60,687 bases of DNA from a bacterium HR10 (GTDB lineage: Bacteria; Acidobacteriota; Blastocatellia; HR10). The stretch is from positions 1-60,687 of the forward strand of contig BEHM01000020.1 of NCBI GenBank assembly GCA_002923315.1, given 5' to 3'. Shown here piece by piece: positions 36,422 to 44,675 of the stretch (the stretch's first letter is position 1; every line of letters begins with the position of its first letter). The notes below the pieces were generated by a model, which searched no databases, was not told the origin of the DNA, and saw only the letters and a list, made by a program, of their open reading frames with translations. A program made the translations under genes and the position numbers.

Positions 36422-38107
36422 ATGGCTCGTGTGGGGGACAGCTACTGTTGGCTGATCGCCGACGATCCGACGGTGTGTCCGTATCTCGGACCACAGGAGG
36501 CACATCTGCTCGCGGATGTGCGACGGCGAAACCGGGAGAAGTGTCTCGGCTGCGAGGAGCTGCGGCGAGACCTCGCGGACCTGCGGCGCACGGGCGGCCC
36601 TCTCTTCGAAGCGCTGACGACGATCCTGGAGGAGGCCTTGAATCAGTGCCGCCCGATCCTGCGCACGTTGCAGATCAAGGACGAGCTGCTCGACATCTTG
36701 CGGCATCTCTCGCATAGTTTGCAACTGGCGCTCGATCCGGAGGAGATTCTCTACAAGGGGCTGGTGGCCTTCACCGCTGGCGGCAGCCTCGGATTCAATC
36801 GCGGGTTCGCCCTTTTGGTCGAGGGGGGAGAGCTGCGCGGCTATTTCGCCCTGGGCCCGCGCGATGGTGAGGAAGCGGCGCGCATCTGGCAGGAGGTGAG
36901 CGCGCACGGAGTGACACTCGCCGATCTCCTGCGCTATTCGCCGGAGGTGTTCGCCCGGGAGCGGGAGAAGTTCCGAGCCTGGCTGGAGCGCTTTCGTTTC
37001 GCGCTCACCGATCCGCCGTTTGGTGAGGTCTTCTCGCTCCCGCTTCCTCGCGCGCCGGAGGCGGGGCGTGTGGTGGAGGTCGGTCCGGAGAAGCCGCTGC
37101 CGGAGCTCCTCCGCCAGTTCTATGGCCCTGTGACGTTCTGGATCGTCCCCTTGATCTCGCACGATGAGCGGCCGCTGGGAGCATTGCTCTTGGACAATTT
37201 CCTGACGGGTCGTCCCATCTCGACTGAGGATCGGCTCGCCATGGAGCTGTTCGCTCTGGAGATCGCCGTCGCCCTGGAACGCGGTCTGGCCTACGCCGCC
37301 TTGCGCGAGAAGGTGGAGATGCTCGAGGACGCTTACCGGCGCATTCGAGAGCATCAGCAGACGATCATTCGCCTTCGAGAGGAGGCGGCCATTGGCGAGA
37401 TGGTGCTTCAGCTCACGCACACGATTAAGAATCCGGTCGTCGCCATTGGGGGGCTCGCGCGCCATTTGCACAAGAAGCTGGAGGCGCACTCTCCGTGTCG
37501 TCGCTTCGCCGACGCCATTGCTCAAGAGGCCTCCCGGTTGGAGGAGATCTTGCAGGACTTCGTGCGGTTCGCCTCATTGCGGTATGCGGTCGAACGACAT
37601 CCGGTGAACGTCAACGAGATCCTCGACCTCTTGGTGCACGAGAAGCGAGAGGCCACGCGACACGGGCCGCCCATCGAATGGCATGTGGACCTGGCTCCGG
37701 TCCCTCCGATCCTCGCCGACGAACGTCAGCTCTATAACTGCCTGGAGAACATCGTGAACAATGCGCTCGAAGCCATGAGCGAGGGCGGTGCGCTCTTCAT
37801 CGAGAGCCGCCGATCCGATGGCGCGATCCTCATCGTCGTGAGGGACACCGGCCCTGGCCTCTCCGAGGAAGCGGCGCGCCATCTCTTCAAGCCGTTTTTC
37901 ACGACCAAGCCGACGGGGAGCGGACTGGGCCTCTACACGTCCAAACAGATCGTCGAGAGCTTGGGCGGGGAGCTGACGCTCTCCTGCCAATTGGGCCAGG
38001 GGTGTGAAGTCGTCATTCGCCTCCCCATTCCCGAATTCGCTTCGGAGGTGCAGGCGGGAAGCGAATCGGCGCGCGCGGAGCCTTCCGAGGAGTCGCGCGA
38101 GGGATGA
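36422..38107 (+). CDS. Sensor histidine kinase with N-terminal Cys cluster and GAF domain
   Basis: 561 residues from the ATG at 36422. No membrane segments, so cytoplasmic. The first 45 residues carry Cys at 9, 19, 41 and 44 (the last two as C-L-G-C). Residues about 115-300 look like a GAF domain. A dimerisation helix pair holds the phospho-acceptor H333 in L-T-H-T-I-K-N-P. The HATPase domain has N-I-V-N-N-A-L-E-A-M, D-T-G-P-G-L, F-T-T-K-P-T-G-S-G-L-G-L. A receiver gene follows 13 bp downstream. The ribosome-binding site is weak, so the start is uncertain. Confidence 0.87.
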   Translation: MARVGDSYCWLIADDPTVCPYLGPQEAHLLADVRRRNREKCLGCEELRRDLADLRRTGGPLFEALTTILEEALNQCRPILRTLQIKDELLDILRHLSHSLQLALDPEEILYKGLVAFTAGGSLGFNRGFALLVEGGELRGYFALGPRDGEEAARIWQEVSAHGVTLADLLRYSPEVFAREREKFRAWLERFRFALTDPPFGEVFSLPLPRAPEAGRVVEVGPEKPLPELLRQFYGPVTFWIVPLISHDERPLGALLLDNFLTGRPISTEDRLAMELFALEIAVALERGLAYAALREKVEMLEDAYRRIREHQQTIIRLREEAAIGEMVLQLTHTIKNPVVAIGGLARHLHKKLEAHSPCRRFADAIAQEASRLEEILQDFVRFASLRYAVERHPVNVNEILDLLVHEKREATRHGPPIEWHVDLAPVPPILADERQLYNCLENIVNNALEAMSEGGALFIESRRSDGAILIVVRDTGPGLSEEAARHLFKPFFTTKPTGSGLGLYTSKQIVESLGGELTLSCQLGQGCEVVIRLPIPEFASEVQAGSESARAEPSEESREG

Positions 38108-38120
38108 AAGGAGCACGTCC

Positions 38121-38489
38121 ATGGCGAAGATTCTGATTGTGGATGATGAGCCGAGCATCCGGCTCCTCTACACAACGGTTTTGACCGAGAAGGGGCATGA
38201 GGTCGTCGAGGTCGAGAATGGGCGCCAGACGCTGGAGGCGTTGGAGCGCGAGCCGTTTGATCTCGTGATCCTCGACATTCGCCTGAGGGCCGAGAGCGGA
38301 CTGGATTTGCTGCAGGAGATCGTCGCTCGACATCCGCAGGTCCCGGTCATCCTCTGTTCGGCCTATGTCTCGTTTCAGGACGATTACACGTCGTGGCTCG
38401 CCCACAGCTATTGCGTGAAGTCGAGCGATCCGCGCGCGCTGCTGGAGGAGGTCGAGCGCGTCCTCTCCGGGCGGGCCGCTCGCTCGTGA
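38121..38489 (+). CDS. Single-domain response regulator
   Basis: 122 residues: a receiver domain with no output domain. Acidic pocket D8-D9, phospho-acceptor D52 in V-I-L-D-I-R, Ser80 in L-C-S-A-Y, and Lys100 (V-K-S-S) where the conserved Lys is expected. AAAGGAG lies upstream. It is the likely partner of the kinase just before it. Without a DNA-binding domain it must act through protein contacts or pass the phosphate onward. Confidence 0.92.
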   Translation: MAKILIVDDEPSIRLLYTTVLTEKGHEVVEVENGRQTLEALEREPFDLVILDIRLRAESGLDLLQEIVARHPQVPVILCSAYVSFQDDYTSWLAHSYCVKSSDPRALLEEVERVLSGRAARS

Positions 38490-38500
38490 TCCGGGATCGT

Positions 38501-40543
38501 ATGAGGCTTCTGCTCCTCTGGCACATGCACCAGCCGATGTACAAGGATTACCGGACGGGTCGCTACGGACTCCCCTGGGTCTACCTGCACGCGCTGAAGG
38601 ACTACTATGAGATGGCGTGGATCGCGAGTCAGCACGAGCGGATTCGGATGACGTTCAATCTCGTCCCCAGCTTGATCGAGAGTCTGGAGGATTATGCGAG
38701 CGGTCGCGCCCAGGATCCTTTTCTCGATCACTTCCGGAAAGCGCCGGAGGTGATGGATGCGGGCGAGCGCGCGTTCCTCGTGGAGCACTATTTCCTCGTG
38801 CCGGTTTCGGCGATTGAGGCGCATCCTCGGTATCGCGAGCTGCACGCCATGCGTGTTGAGCATCGCCCCTTCACGCCGCAGGACCTGCGCGATCTTCAAG
38901 TCCTCTTCCACCTGCAGTGGCTGGGGGAGAGCTGGAAGCGGACGCATTCGGAGATTCGCGCCCTCGTCGAGAAGCAGCGGGACTATCGGGAGGAGGACAA
39001 GCGGCGGCTTCAGGAGGTCATGGAGCACATCTTCCGCGGGACGCTCCCGCTGTACCGATCGCTGTGGGAGAGCGGACGCATTGAGATCTCGACGACGCCC
39101 TACTATCACCCGATTCTGCCGCTGCTCTGCGATACGGAGATCGCGCGCCAGGCGACGCCCGGGATTCGTTTGGATGATCTTCACGTTCACTTCCCAGAAG
39201 ATGCGCGGGAGCAGATCGCGGAGGCTCTGGAGAAGTGTCGCGCGGTCTTCGGCCGTCGTCCTCGCGGCATGTGGCCGGCCGAAGGCGCTGTGAGTGAGGA
39301 AGCGGTGGCGTTGCTCATGGACGCCGGCATCGCCTGGACGGCGAGCGATAGCGCGATCCTCGCGCGCAGCCTCCCTCCGGAAGCGCGGCGCGAGGGTGCG
39401 CATTGGCGACCATATCGGTTCGCGCGCCAGGGACGCACCATCGCCCTCTTCTTCCGCGATCACGAGCTCTCCGACCTGATCGGATTCGTCTACCCGCGGT
39501 GGCGGGAGGAGGAGGCCGTCCGCGATTTCCTCGAGCGGTTGCGCTCGATCCACGCGCGCGCGCCCGAGGCGATGGTCGCCGTCATCCTGGACGGGGAGAA
39601 CCCGTGGGAGCATTATCCGGCCAACGGCTATGATTTCCTCACGCGCCTTTATCGCCGATTGGAAGAGGAGCCCTGGATCGAGACGCTCACCTTCAGCCAG
39701 GCGCTGGCGGCATGCGCGAGCGTGCCGGAATTGCGCCATCTGCATCCGGGCTCCTGGATTGATGCCAGCTTCACCACCTGGATCGGGGATGAGGAGAAGA
39801 ACACGGCCTGGAGGTATCTGGAGCGCGCGCGGAGGCGGTGGGCTGCGTCGGGGCGCGAGAATGCGGCCGCCGATCTCGCGCGGCGTTCCCTTCTGGCGGC
39901 CGAAGGGAGCGATTGGTTCTGGTGGTTCGGTGAGCCGCATCACAGCCCGCAAGACCCGATCTTCGACGAGCTCTTCCGCATGCACCTGAGGAACGTGTAC
40001 ATCGGCCTGGGCCTGGAGCCACCGTCATATCTGGAAACCCCCATTCGCATGGAGCGCAGCTTCCTGCTCCGCACGCCGGTGGCGTTCCTGCGTCCGATCC
40101 TGGATGGGCGCGATACGCACTATTTCGAGTGGGCTCCGGCTGGGATGATTCATCTGCAAGCGCATGGGGCCATGCATCGCGCTGGTGGCCGGCTGGCCGC
40201 GCTCTATTTCGGGTTCGATCCCGACCATCTCTATCTTCGCATTGACTTTCGAGAGCCGGCGCGCGCGCTCTTGCAGCGCGCGGTCCTCTGCGTGGAGATC
40301 TACACGTCGCAGGGAGAATGGCGCGGCGAGGTCTCGGCCGATCGGCCGTCTCCCTCATGGGCGATCGCGGACATCGTGGAGATGGCCGTGTCGCTCTCCG
40401 AACTGAAGCTGGGCGCGGGCGAGAGTTTCGATCTCGTGCTCCTGTTGAGGGACGACAGCCTGCTGGAGCGATATCCGCCGAGCGGCGCGCTGCGCCTGCG
40501 CGTGCCCGGGCGCGAATTCGAGATGGAATACTGGATGGTGTAG
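38501..40543 (+). CDS. Glycoside hydrolase family 57 protein (alpha-glucan active)
   Basis: 680 residues from the ATG at 38501; a GTG at 38486 overlapping the previous stop is an alternative. The GH57 barrel begins L-L-L-W-H-M-H-Q-P. The nucleophile motif is W-P-A-E261-G, and the second catalytic motif F-F-R-D320-H321-E-L-S-D. F-N-L-V-P-S-L-I-E and E-N-P-W-E-H-Y are further family segments. The C-terminal 200 residues form a beta-rich domain seen in many of these enzymes. Family members are amylopullulanases, branching enzymes or 4-alpha-glucanotransferases; the exact activity is undetermined. No signal peptide, so cytoplasmic. galT follows 12 bp later. Confidence 0.85.
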   Translation: MRLLLLWHMHQPMYKDYRTGRYGLPWVYLHALKDYYEMAWIASQHERIRMTFNLVPSLIESLEDYASGRAQDPFLDHFRKAPEVMDAGERAFLVEHYFLVPVSAIEAHPRYRELHAMRVEHRPFTPQDLRDLQVLFHLQWLGESWKRTHSEIRALVEKQRDYREEDKRRLQEVMEHIFRGTLPLYRSLWESGRIEISTTPYYHPILPLLCDTEIARQATPGIRLDDLHVHFPEDAREQIAEALEKCRAVFGRRPRGMWPAEGAVSEEAVALLMDAGIAWTASDSAILARSLPPEARREGAHWRPYRFARQGRTIALFFRDHELSDLIGFVYPRWREEEAVRDFLERLRSIHARAPEAMVAVILDGENPWEHYPANGYDFLTRLYRRLEEEPWIETLTFSQALAACASVPELRHLHPGSWIDASFTTWIGDEEKNTAWRYLERARRRWAASGRENAAADLARRSLLAAEGSDWFWWFGEPHHSPQDPIFDELFRMHLRNVYIGLGLEPPSYLETPIRMERSFLLRTPVAFLRPILDGRDTHYFEWAPAGMIHLQAHGAMHRAGGRLAALYFGFDPDHLYLRIDFREPARALLQRAVLCVEIYTSQGEWRGEVSADRPSPSWAIADIVEMAVSLSELKLGAGESFDLVLLLRDDSLLERYPPSGALRLRVPGREFEMEYWMV

Positions 40544-40555
40544 GAGGACGGTCCC

Positions 40556-41659
40556 GTGAATCCTCAACGCGATACGCTGCGTGAGCTCCGCTACGATCCG
40601 TTGCGCAATCGGTGGGTCATCATCGCGGCCGAGCGCGCCCGCCGTCCGAGCGATTATCTCATCGAGGCGCGACCACCCCTGGAGCGCGAGGCGCGAATGC
40701 TCGCCTGCCCCTTCTGCGAGGGGAACGAGGACAAGACGCCGCCGGAGATCTTCGCCCTGCGCGAGGCGGGGACGGCCCCGAATGCTCCGGGATGGCGCGT
40801 GCGCGTCGTCCCCAATAAATTCCCGGCCCTGCGCATCGAGGATCAGGCCGTGCGCTATGGGGTCGGCCTCTTCGACGTCCTCAGCGGCGCCGGCGCTCAT
40901 GAGGTCATCATCGAGACGCCGGATCACACAAAGACGCTCGCCGATCTCCCGCTCCCCTGGGTGCGGGATGTGCTCCTCAGCTATCGCGAGCGCATTCGGG
41001 ATCTCTTCCGCGATCCGCGGCTCCGCTACATCCTCATCTTCAAAAACCACAAGGCGGAGGCCGGCGCCTCACTCGCGCACACGCATTCGCAGCTCATCGC
41101 CACGCCCATGGTTCCTCCGGCCGTCAAGCAGGAGCTGACCGTTTGCCGGGAGAACTTCGTGAAGAAAGAGCGATGCCTCGTCTGCGACCTGATCGCCCAA
41201 GAGGTGGCGTTCGGGGATCGCGTCATCTATCAGGACGAGGCCTTCTTGGTCTGGGCGCCCTTCGCGTCGGCCTTCCCCTTCGAGACCTGGATCCTGCCCA
41301 AAAAACATCTGCATGATTTCTCGCGCTTGAGCGATGAGGAGCTGCTGCGGACCGCGCACGCGCTGCGCCTGACGCTTCGGGCCATCAAGCGGCTGCTCAA
41401 TGATCCGCCGTACAACTTCATCGTGCATACGAGCCCACCGGCGTTCTCCCGACCCGGCCATCCCGAATACTGGAGTTCGATCGAGTACGACTATCATTGG
41501 CACGTGGAGATCGTGCCGCGCCTGACGCGCATCGCGGGCTTCGAGTGGGGAGCGGAGTTGTTCATCAATCCCACGCCGCCGGAGGCCGCTGCCGAATATC
41601 TGCGCCGCGAGATCGCGGAGAACATGAGGGAGGAGGAGACCGATGCCGCGAGCCATTGA
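40556..41659 (+). CDS. galT: Galactose-1-phosphate uridylyltransferase
   Basis: 367 residues, full GalT length, from a GTG start. HIT-superfamily enzyme of the Leloir pathway exchanging UMP between UDP-glucose and galactose-1-phosphate. The zinc motif C-P-F-C-E-G is near residue 51. The region H-T-H-S-Q-L-I-A-T-P and the nucleophile motif H314-W-H316 in Y-H-W-H-V-E-I are intact. galK and galE are not adjacent. In many thermophiles this GalT form is found beside GH57 genes and is thought to work on glycogen-derived sugar phosphates. The stop overlaps the next gene by 17 bp. Confidence 0.92.
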   Translation: MNPQRDTLRELRYDPLRNRWVIIAAERARRPSDYLIEARPPLEREARMLACPFCEGNEDKTPPEIFALREAGTAPNAPGWRVRVVPNKFPALRIEDQAVRYGVGLFDVLSGAGAHEVIIETPDHTKTLADLPLPWVRDVLLSYRERIRDLFRDPRLRYILIFKNHKAEAGASLAHTHSQLIATPMVPPAVKQELTVCRENFVKKERCLVCDLIAQEVAFGDRVIYQDEAFLVWAPFASAFPFETWILPKKHLHDFSRLSDEELLRTAHALRLTLRAIKRLLNDPPYNFIVHTSPPAFSRPGHPEYWSSIEYDYHWHVEIVPRLTRIAGFEWGAELFINPTPPEAAAEYLRREIAENMREEETDAASH

Positions 41660-42497
41660 TCTGCACGTCCATCTCCCCACGGTGAGCTTCCTGGAGGGCG
41701 CCATCGGCCCGTATCGCGCCGCTGCGGAACGATTCTTCCGCACGAGTGTCCCCGTCCGCGAGATGGACGAGGTCGCGCGCGCCTACGAAGAGTTGGACAT
41801 CATCGGCGTCCTGCTCGCCTGGGATGCGGAGACGGCGACGGGGCGGCCTCCGGTGACCAATGACGAGGTCGCCGAGCTCGTCCGTCGCTATCCGGGGCGC
41901 TTCATCGGATTCGCGAGCGTGGATCCGTGGAAGGGACGGCAGGCGCTCGCGGAGGTCGAGCGGGCGATCACCGAACTCGGCCTGAAAGGCGTGAAGTTTC
42001 ATCCGAGCCTGCAAGCCTTCTACCCCCATGATCCGCGGTTCTATCCGCTCTATGCGAAGATCAGCGCCCTCGGCGTGCCCGCGCTCTTTCACACAGGCAC
42101 GAGTGGGTTGGGCGCGGGACTGCCCGGCGGGGGAGGCGTGAAGCTCGAGTATGCGCGCCCGATCTATCTGGACGCGGTGGCGGCCGATTTCCCCGAATTG
42201 ATCATCATCGGCGCGCACACGGGATGGCCCTGGCACGAGGAGTTGCTCGCCATCATCGGGCACAAGCCCAACGTCTACATGGACCTCTCCGGATGGTCGC
42301 CGCGCTATATCGCCTCTTCGGTCCTGGAGGCCGCGCGCAAGCGGCTCTCGGACAAGATGCTCTTCGGCAGCGATTATCCCTTCATCACCCCCGAGCGCTG
42401 GCTCGCCGATTTCGACGCGCTCGATGGGTTCTCGCCGGAAGTGCGGCGAAAAATCCTCTACGAGAACGCGGCTCGAATCTTGAAGCTCGCGGGCTGA
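41643..42497 (+). CDS. Amidohydrolase-family TIM-barrel hydrolase
   Basis: 284 residues. Metal-dependent hydrolase of the amidohydrolase-2 group (ACMSD/resorcylate decarboxylase-like). The first metal site is D-L-H-V-H (residues 6-10). Further ligand segments are G-V-K-F-H-P-S (about 120), G-A-H-T-G-W-P (about 196) and the terminal Asp in L-F-G-S-D-Y-P-F. The substrate is not identifiable. It overlaps galT by 17 bp, so it is cotranscribed, although a role in galactose metabolism is not obvious. Confidence 0.85.
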   Translation: MPRAIDLHVHLPTVSFLEGAIGPYRAAAERFFRTSVPVREMDEVARAYEELDIIGVLLAWDAETATGRPPVTNDEVAELVRRYPGRFIGFASVDPWKGRQALAEVERAITELGLKGVKFHPSLQAFYPHDPRFYPLYAKISALGVPALFHTGTSGLGAGLPGGGGVKLEYARPIYLDAVAADFPELIIIGAHTGWPWHEELLAIIGHKPNVYMDLSGWSPRYIASSVLEAARKRLSDKMLFGSDYPFITPERWLADFDALDGFSPEVRRKILYENAARILKLAG

Positions 42498-42592
42498 ATC
42501 CGAGAATCAGCAGAGGGTCGCGCGCGATTCAGGGCGTTCGACCATCCGGGATCTGAATGGCGTTCGTCCTCGTCCGGAAGGAGGGGAGCATC

Positions 42593-42673
42593 ATGAGTGA
42601 GACGAGCGTCAGAGGCGAGAGCACGAGAGGAGAGGTGGACGTGCCCCGTTGGGATACCCATCTGAGTTCGTGA
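42593..42673 (+). CDS. 26-codon open frame with a strong ribosome-binding site
   Basis: ATG at 42593 follows GGAAGGAGGGGAG by 4-5 bases, the best ribosome-binding site in this area. The peptide (M-S-E-T-S-V-R-G to D-T-H-L-S-S) is hydrophilic, with no Cys and no membrane segment, and ends at the TGA that overlaps the -10 box of the next promoter. It may be a leader peptide, a small protein, or the beginning of a gene cut off when the downstream toxin-antitoxin-like pair arrived. Confidence 0.3.
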   Translation: MSETSVRGESTRGEVDVPRWDTHLSS

Positions 42674-42679
42674 TATAAT
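42649..42679 (+). promoter_or_regulatory. Promoter of the DUF433 gene
   Basis: TGATATAAT (42671-42679) is an extended -10 element with a perfect TATAAT. TTGGGA (42649-42654) is a poor -35 at 19 bases. Transcription would start near 42685, so the ATG at 42678 cannot be used and the ATG at 42690 would have a leader of only about 5 bases. Confidence 0.6.
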
Positions 42680-42689
42680 GTCACCCGCT

Positions 42690-42917
42690 ATGAAGATCGC
42701 GGAGCGTATCGAGGTTGATCCCCACATCTGTCACGGCAAGCCTCGCATCGCTGGCACCCGAGTGCCGGTTCATGTTGTGCTGGGCCTTCTCGCCAGTGGC
42801 CTCACTCCTGAGGAGATCATTCGCGATTACTATGACCATCTCACGAAGGAAGACATCCTGGTGTGCATCCGTTACGCCCAAATGCTGGTGGAAGAGGAAG
42901 AAGTCCACGCCCTTTAG
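42690..42917 (+). CDS. DUF433-family antitoxin-like protein
   Basis: 75 residues from the ATG at 42690, chosen because the only good promoter places the transcript start about 5 bases before it. The family pattern is clear: I-E-V-D-P-H-I-C-H-G-K-P-R-I-A-G-T-R-V, then L-A-S-G-L-T-P-E-E-I-I-R-D-Y-Y-D-H-L-T, a winged-helix-like small DNA-binding fold. DUF433 proteins are usually paired with DUF5615/PIN-like toxins, and such a gene follows 3 bp downstream. They are thought to be antitoxins that repress their own promoter. There is no normal ribosome-binding site, consistent with near-leaderless translation. Confidence 0.85.
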   Translation: MKIAERIEVDPHICHGKPRIAGTRVPVHVVLGLLASGLTPEEIIRDYYDHLTKEDILVCIRYAQMLVEEEEVHAL

Positions 42918-42920
42918 CTC

Positions 42921-43139
42921 ATGGCCCACTTCTTCGCCGACGAGAACGTCTTCATGACAACGGTTCGCCTGCTGAGGGATTTAGGCCTGAATGTGCAGCG
43001 CGCTCAAGAGCTCAGCCTGACGGGATCAGACGACCTCACGATCTTCCGCAAGGCCCAGGAGTTGAAAGCCGTCTTGGTGACCAACGACCGACCTGTGTCC
43101 GTACGTCCACCAGGGCCTTCACGAGGAGGGATGGGCTGA
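42921..43139 (+). pseudogene. DUF5615 PIN-like toxin, truncated and probably frameshifted
   Basis: 72 residues where intact members have roughly 110. The N-terminus F-F-A-D-E-N-V, the Q-E-L-S-L-T-G-S-D-D segment and V-L-V-T-N-D-R match the PIN-like fold. After T-N-D-R the frame gives R-P-P-G-P-S-R-G-G, but removing one C in the run at about 43117 would give P-P-G-L-H-E, the expected family sequence. The terminal beta strand is absent, and the 3' end overlaps the minus-strand ccmD-like gene. It is probably inactive. It lies 3 bp after the antitoxin-like gene. Confidence 0.65.
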
Positions 43140-43277
43140 GGATCGCTCCAGGCGTTCGGCGAGGCGTCGCAATTCCTCGGTCTCCTGGTGAAGCCGCTGC
43201 TGCCGGCGGGCGAGACTGAGGAGATACGCCAGGTGAATGAGCCAGGCGACGATCATCGCGATGACCAGGTGTCTCAT
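43119..43277 (-). CDS. ccmD: CcmD-like small membrane protein
   Basis: 52 residues, easily missed. One membrane helix (about 4-22: V-I-A-M-I-V-A-W-L-I-H-L-A-Y-L-L) precedes a charged amphipathic tail (R-R-Q-Q-R-L-H-Q-E-T-E-E-L). This is the size and topology of CcmD, which holds CcmC-haem-CcmE together and releases holo-CcmE from the ABC complex. It is directly downstream of ccmC (10-bp gap). The sequence itself is too short to prove the family; position and topology make the case. Its last 7 codons overlap the decayed toxin gene on the other strand. Confidence 0.65.
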   Translation of the reverse strand: MRHLVIAMIVAWLIHLAYLLSLARRQQRLHQETEELRRLAERLERSSAHPSS

Positions 43278-43287
43278 GACTCTTCCT

Positions 43288-44004
43288 TCACGCCAAGCGG
43301 TCTATGTGCAATCGCTGCAGCCGTGCGCGCAGCTCGGCCAACTCCACCCGCTGCTGCTCCAGGCGATACCGCCAGTAAAAGAGCACGATGAAGAGCAAGA
43401 GGAAGGCCGCGAAGCACACGTGCAGCGCCAGGAACATGCGTGGATCAATGCCCGATTGTTCTCCCCCGGCGATGACCGGCCCCGGATGCTGCGTTCGCCA
43501 GAGTCGGATCGAGAGATAGACGATCGGCACATCCACGAAGGCGAAGATCCCGAAAGCCGCCGCCCACACCCGCTGGCCCGGATGCTCGGCCGCGAACTGT
43601 CGCAGGAGCAGATAGCTCACATACAACAGCCACATCACGAGCGTCGAGGTCAGCCGCGCATCCCACGTCCACCAGATCCCCCATACCGGCTTCGCCCAGA
43701 TCGGTCCCGTGATGAGGTTCACCGTGCCGAAGATCACGCCCACTTCTGCCGCGCTGACAGCCACCGCATCCCACTTCGGCCGCCGCGTCTTCACATATGC
43801 CAGACAGGCCAGGAAGTTGATGAAGAAGGCGACGAAGGCCGTCCAGGCCGAGCTGACGTGATAGTAGAAGATGCGCTGGACGGTTCCCATCGTCCGCTCC
43901 GTCGGCGCGAACCAGAGCGCATGCAGCACGCCCAGGATCAGCGCGACGCCCGTGACGCCGACCAGACCGAACCACCATCGTGGGAGTCCCCCTTGAACCC
44001 TCAT
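43288..44004 (-). CDS. ccmC: Cytochrome c maturation protein CcmC (haem lyase)
   Basis: 238 residues with six membrane helices. CcmC places haem on CcmE at the periplasmic face. The WWD haem-binding motif W-G-I-W-W-T-W-D-A-R-L-T-S is intact. Flanking His ligands are in Y-Y-H-V-S-S-A-W (about 48) and near A-L-H-V-C-F (about 196). It starts with an ATGA overlap with ccmB. The C-terminal 30 residues form a charged helix. Confidence 0.93.
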   Translation of the reverse strand: MRVQGGLPRWWFGLVGVTGVALILGVLHALWFAPTERTMGTVQRIFYYHVSSAWTAFVAFFINFLACLAYVKTRRPKWDAVAVSAAEVGVIFGTVNLITGPIWAKPVWGIWWTWDARLTSTLVMWLLYVSYLLLRQFAAEHPGQRVWAAAFGIFAFVDVPIVYLSIRLWRTQHPGPVIAGGEQSGIDPRMFLALHVCFAAFLLLFIVLFYWRYRLEQQRVELAELRARLQRLHIDRLA

Positions 44005-44675
44005 GTCCCCTCCAGTACCGTCTCAAAAAGAAGCAGCGCGAGCGTCGTGTAGATGAGATCGAAGGCGATGAGCACCTGAATCCACACGCGCAGCGCCCCT
44101 TCACCCGAGAGCGAAGCGGCCGTCGCTTCGACGACGGCGATCAAGGCCGGCACCGAGATCGGCAGCAGCAGCAGCGGCAGCAGCAGCTCGCGGCTTCGCA
44201 GGTTCGTCGTCATCGCCGCGAAGAACGTCCCGTTCACGACGAGCGCCCACGTCCCCAGCACGAGCACCAGGAGCCAAATGCCCACGTCCCCGCGAAACGA
44301 GAGGTCGAAGAAGACGAGGAAGAGCGGGACCAGGACGGCTTCCGCTAACAGGAGGAAAAGAGCGTTCGCCAAACACTTGCCCAGGAAGAGCGCGCTGGCC
44401 GAAGCGGGCGTCAGCCGCAGCGCCTCCAGGCACTCGTTCATCCGCTCGCGCCAGAAGGAGCGGTCGAGCATGCTCACGCCCGCGAAGAGGAAGGCGATCC
44501 ACAAGATGCCCGATGCCAGACGCCGCTCTTCGTCCGTGGCCGGTTGAAAGGAGAAGCTGAAGAGCACAAGCACCAGAAGCGCGAAGAAGAGCATGGCATT
44601 GGTCAGCTCGCGCGTCCGCGCTTCGCTCCGCAGATCCTTCACCACGATGTGCCTGGTCACCGTCCAATAGCTCAT
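44001..44675 (-). CDS. ccmB: Haem exporter permease CcmB
   Basis: 224 residues with six predicted helices, the normal CcmB size. It forms the CcmAB ABC complex, which uses ATP to release holo-CcmE. The N-terminus contains V-V-K-D-L-R-S-E-A-R-T-R-E, as in other CcmB proteins; L-E-A-L-R-L-T-P and L-F-L-G-K-C-L-A-N-A are also typical. The ATG at 44675 overlaps the ccmA stop (ATGA); longer frames to 44834 lie inside ccmA. Confidence 0.93.
   Translation of the reverse strand: MSYWTVTRHIVVKDLRSEARTRELTNAMLFFALLVLVLFSFSFQPATDEERRLASGILWIAFLFAGVSMLDRSFWRERMNECLEALRLTPASASALFLGKCLANALFLLLAEAVLVPLFLVFFDLSFRGDVGIWLLVLVLGTWALVVNGTFFAAMTTNLRSRELLLPLLLLPISVPALIAVVEATAASLSGEGALRVWIQVLIAFDLIYTTLALLLFETVLEGT

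Noticed and set aside
42678-42689. ATG at 42678 as the DUF433 start
   Set aside because: It overlaps the TATAAT of the only good promoter, so it would lie upstream of the transcript start.
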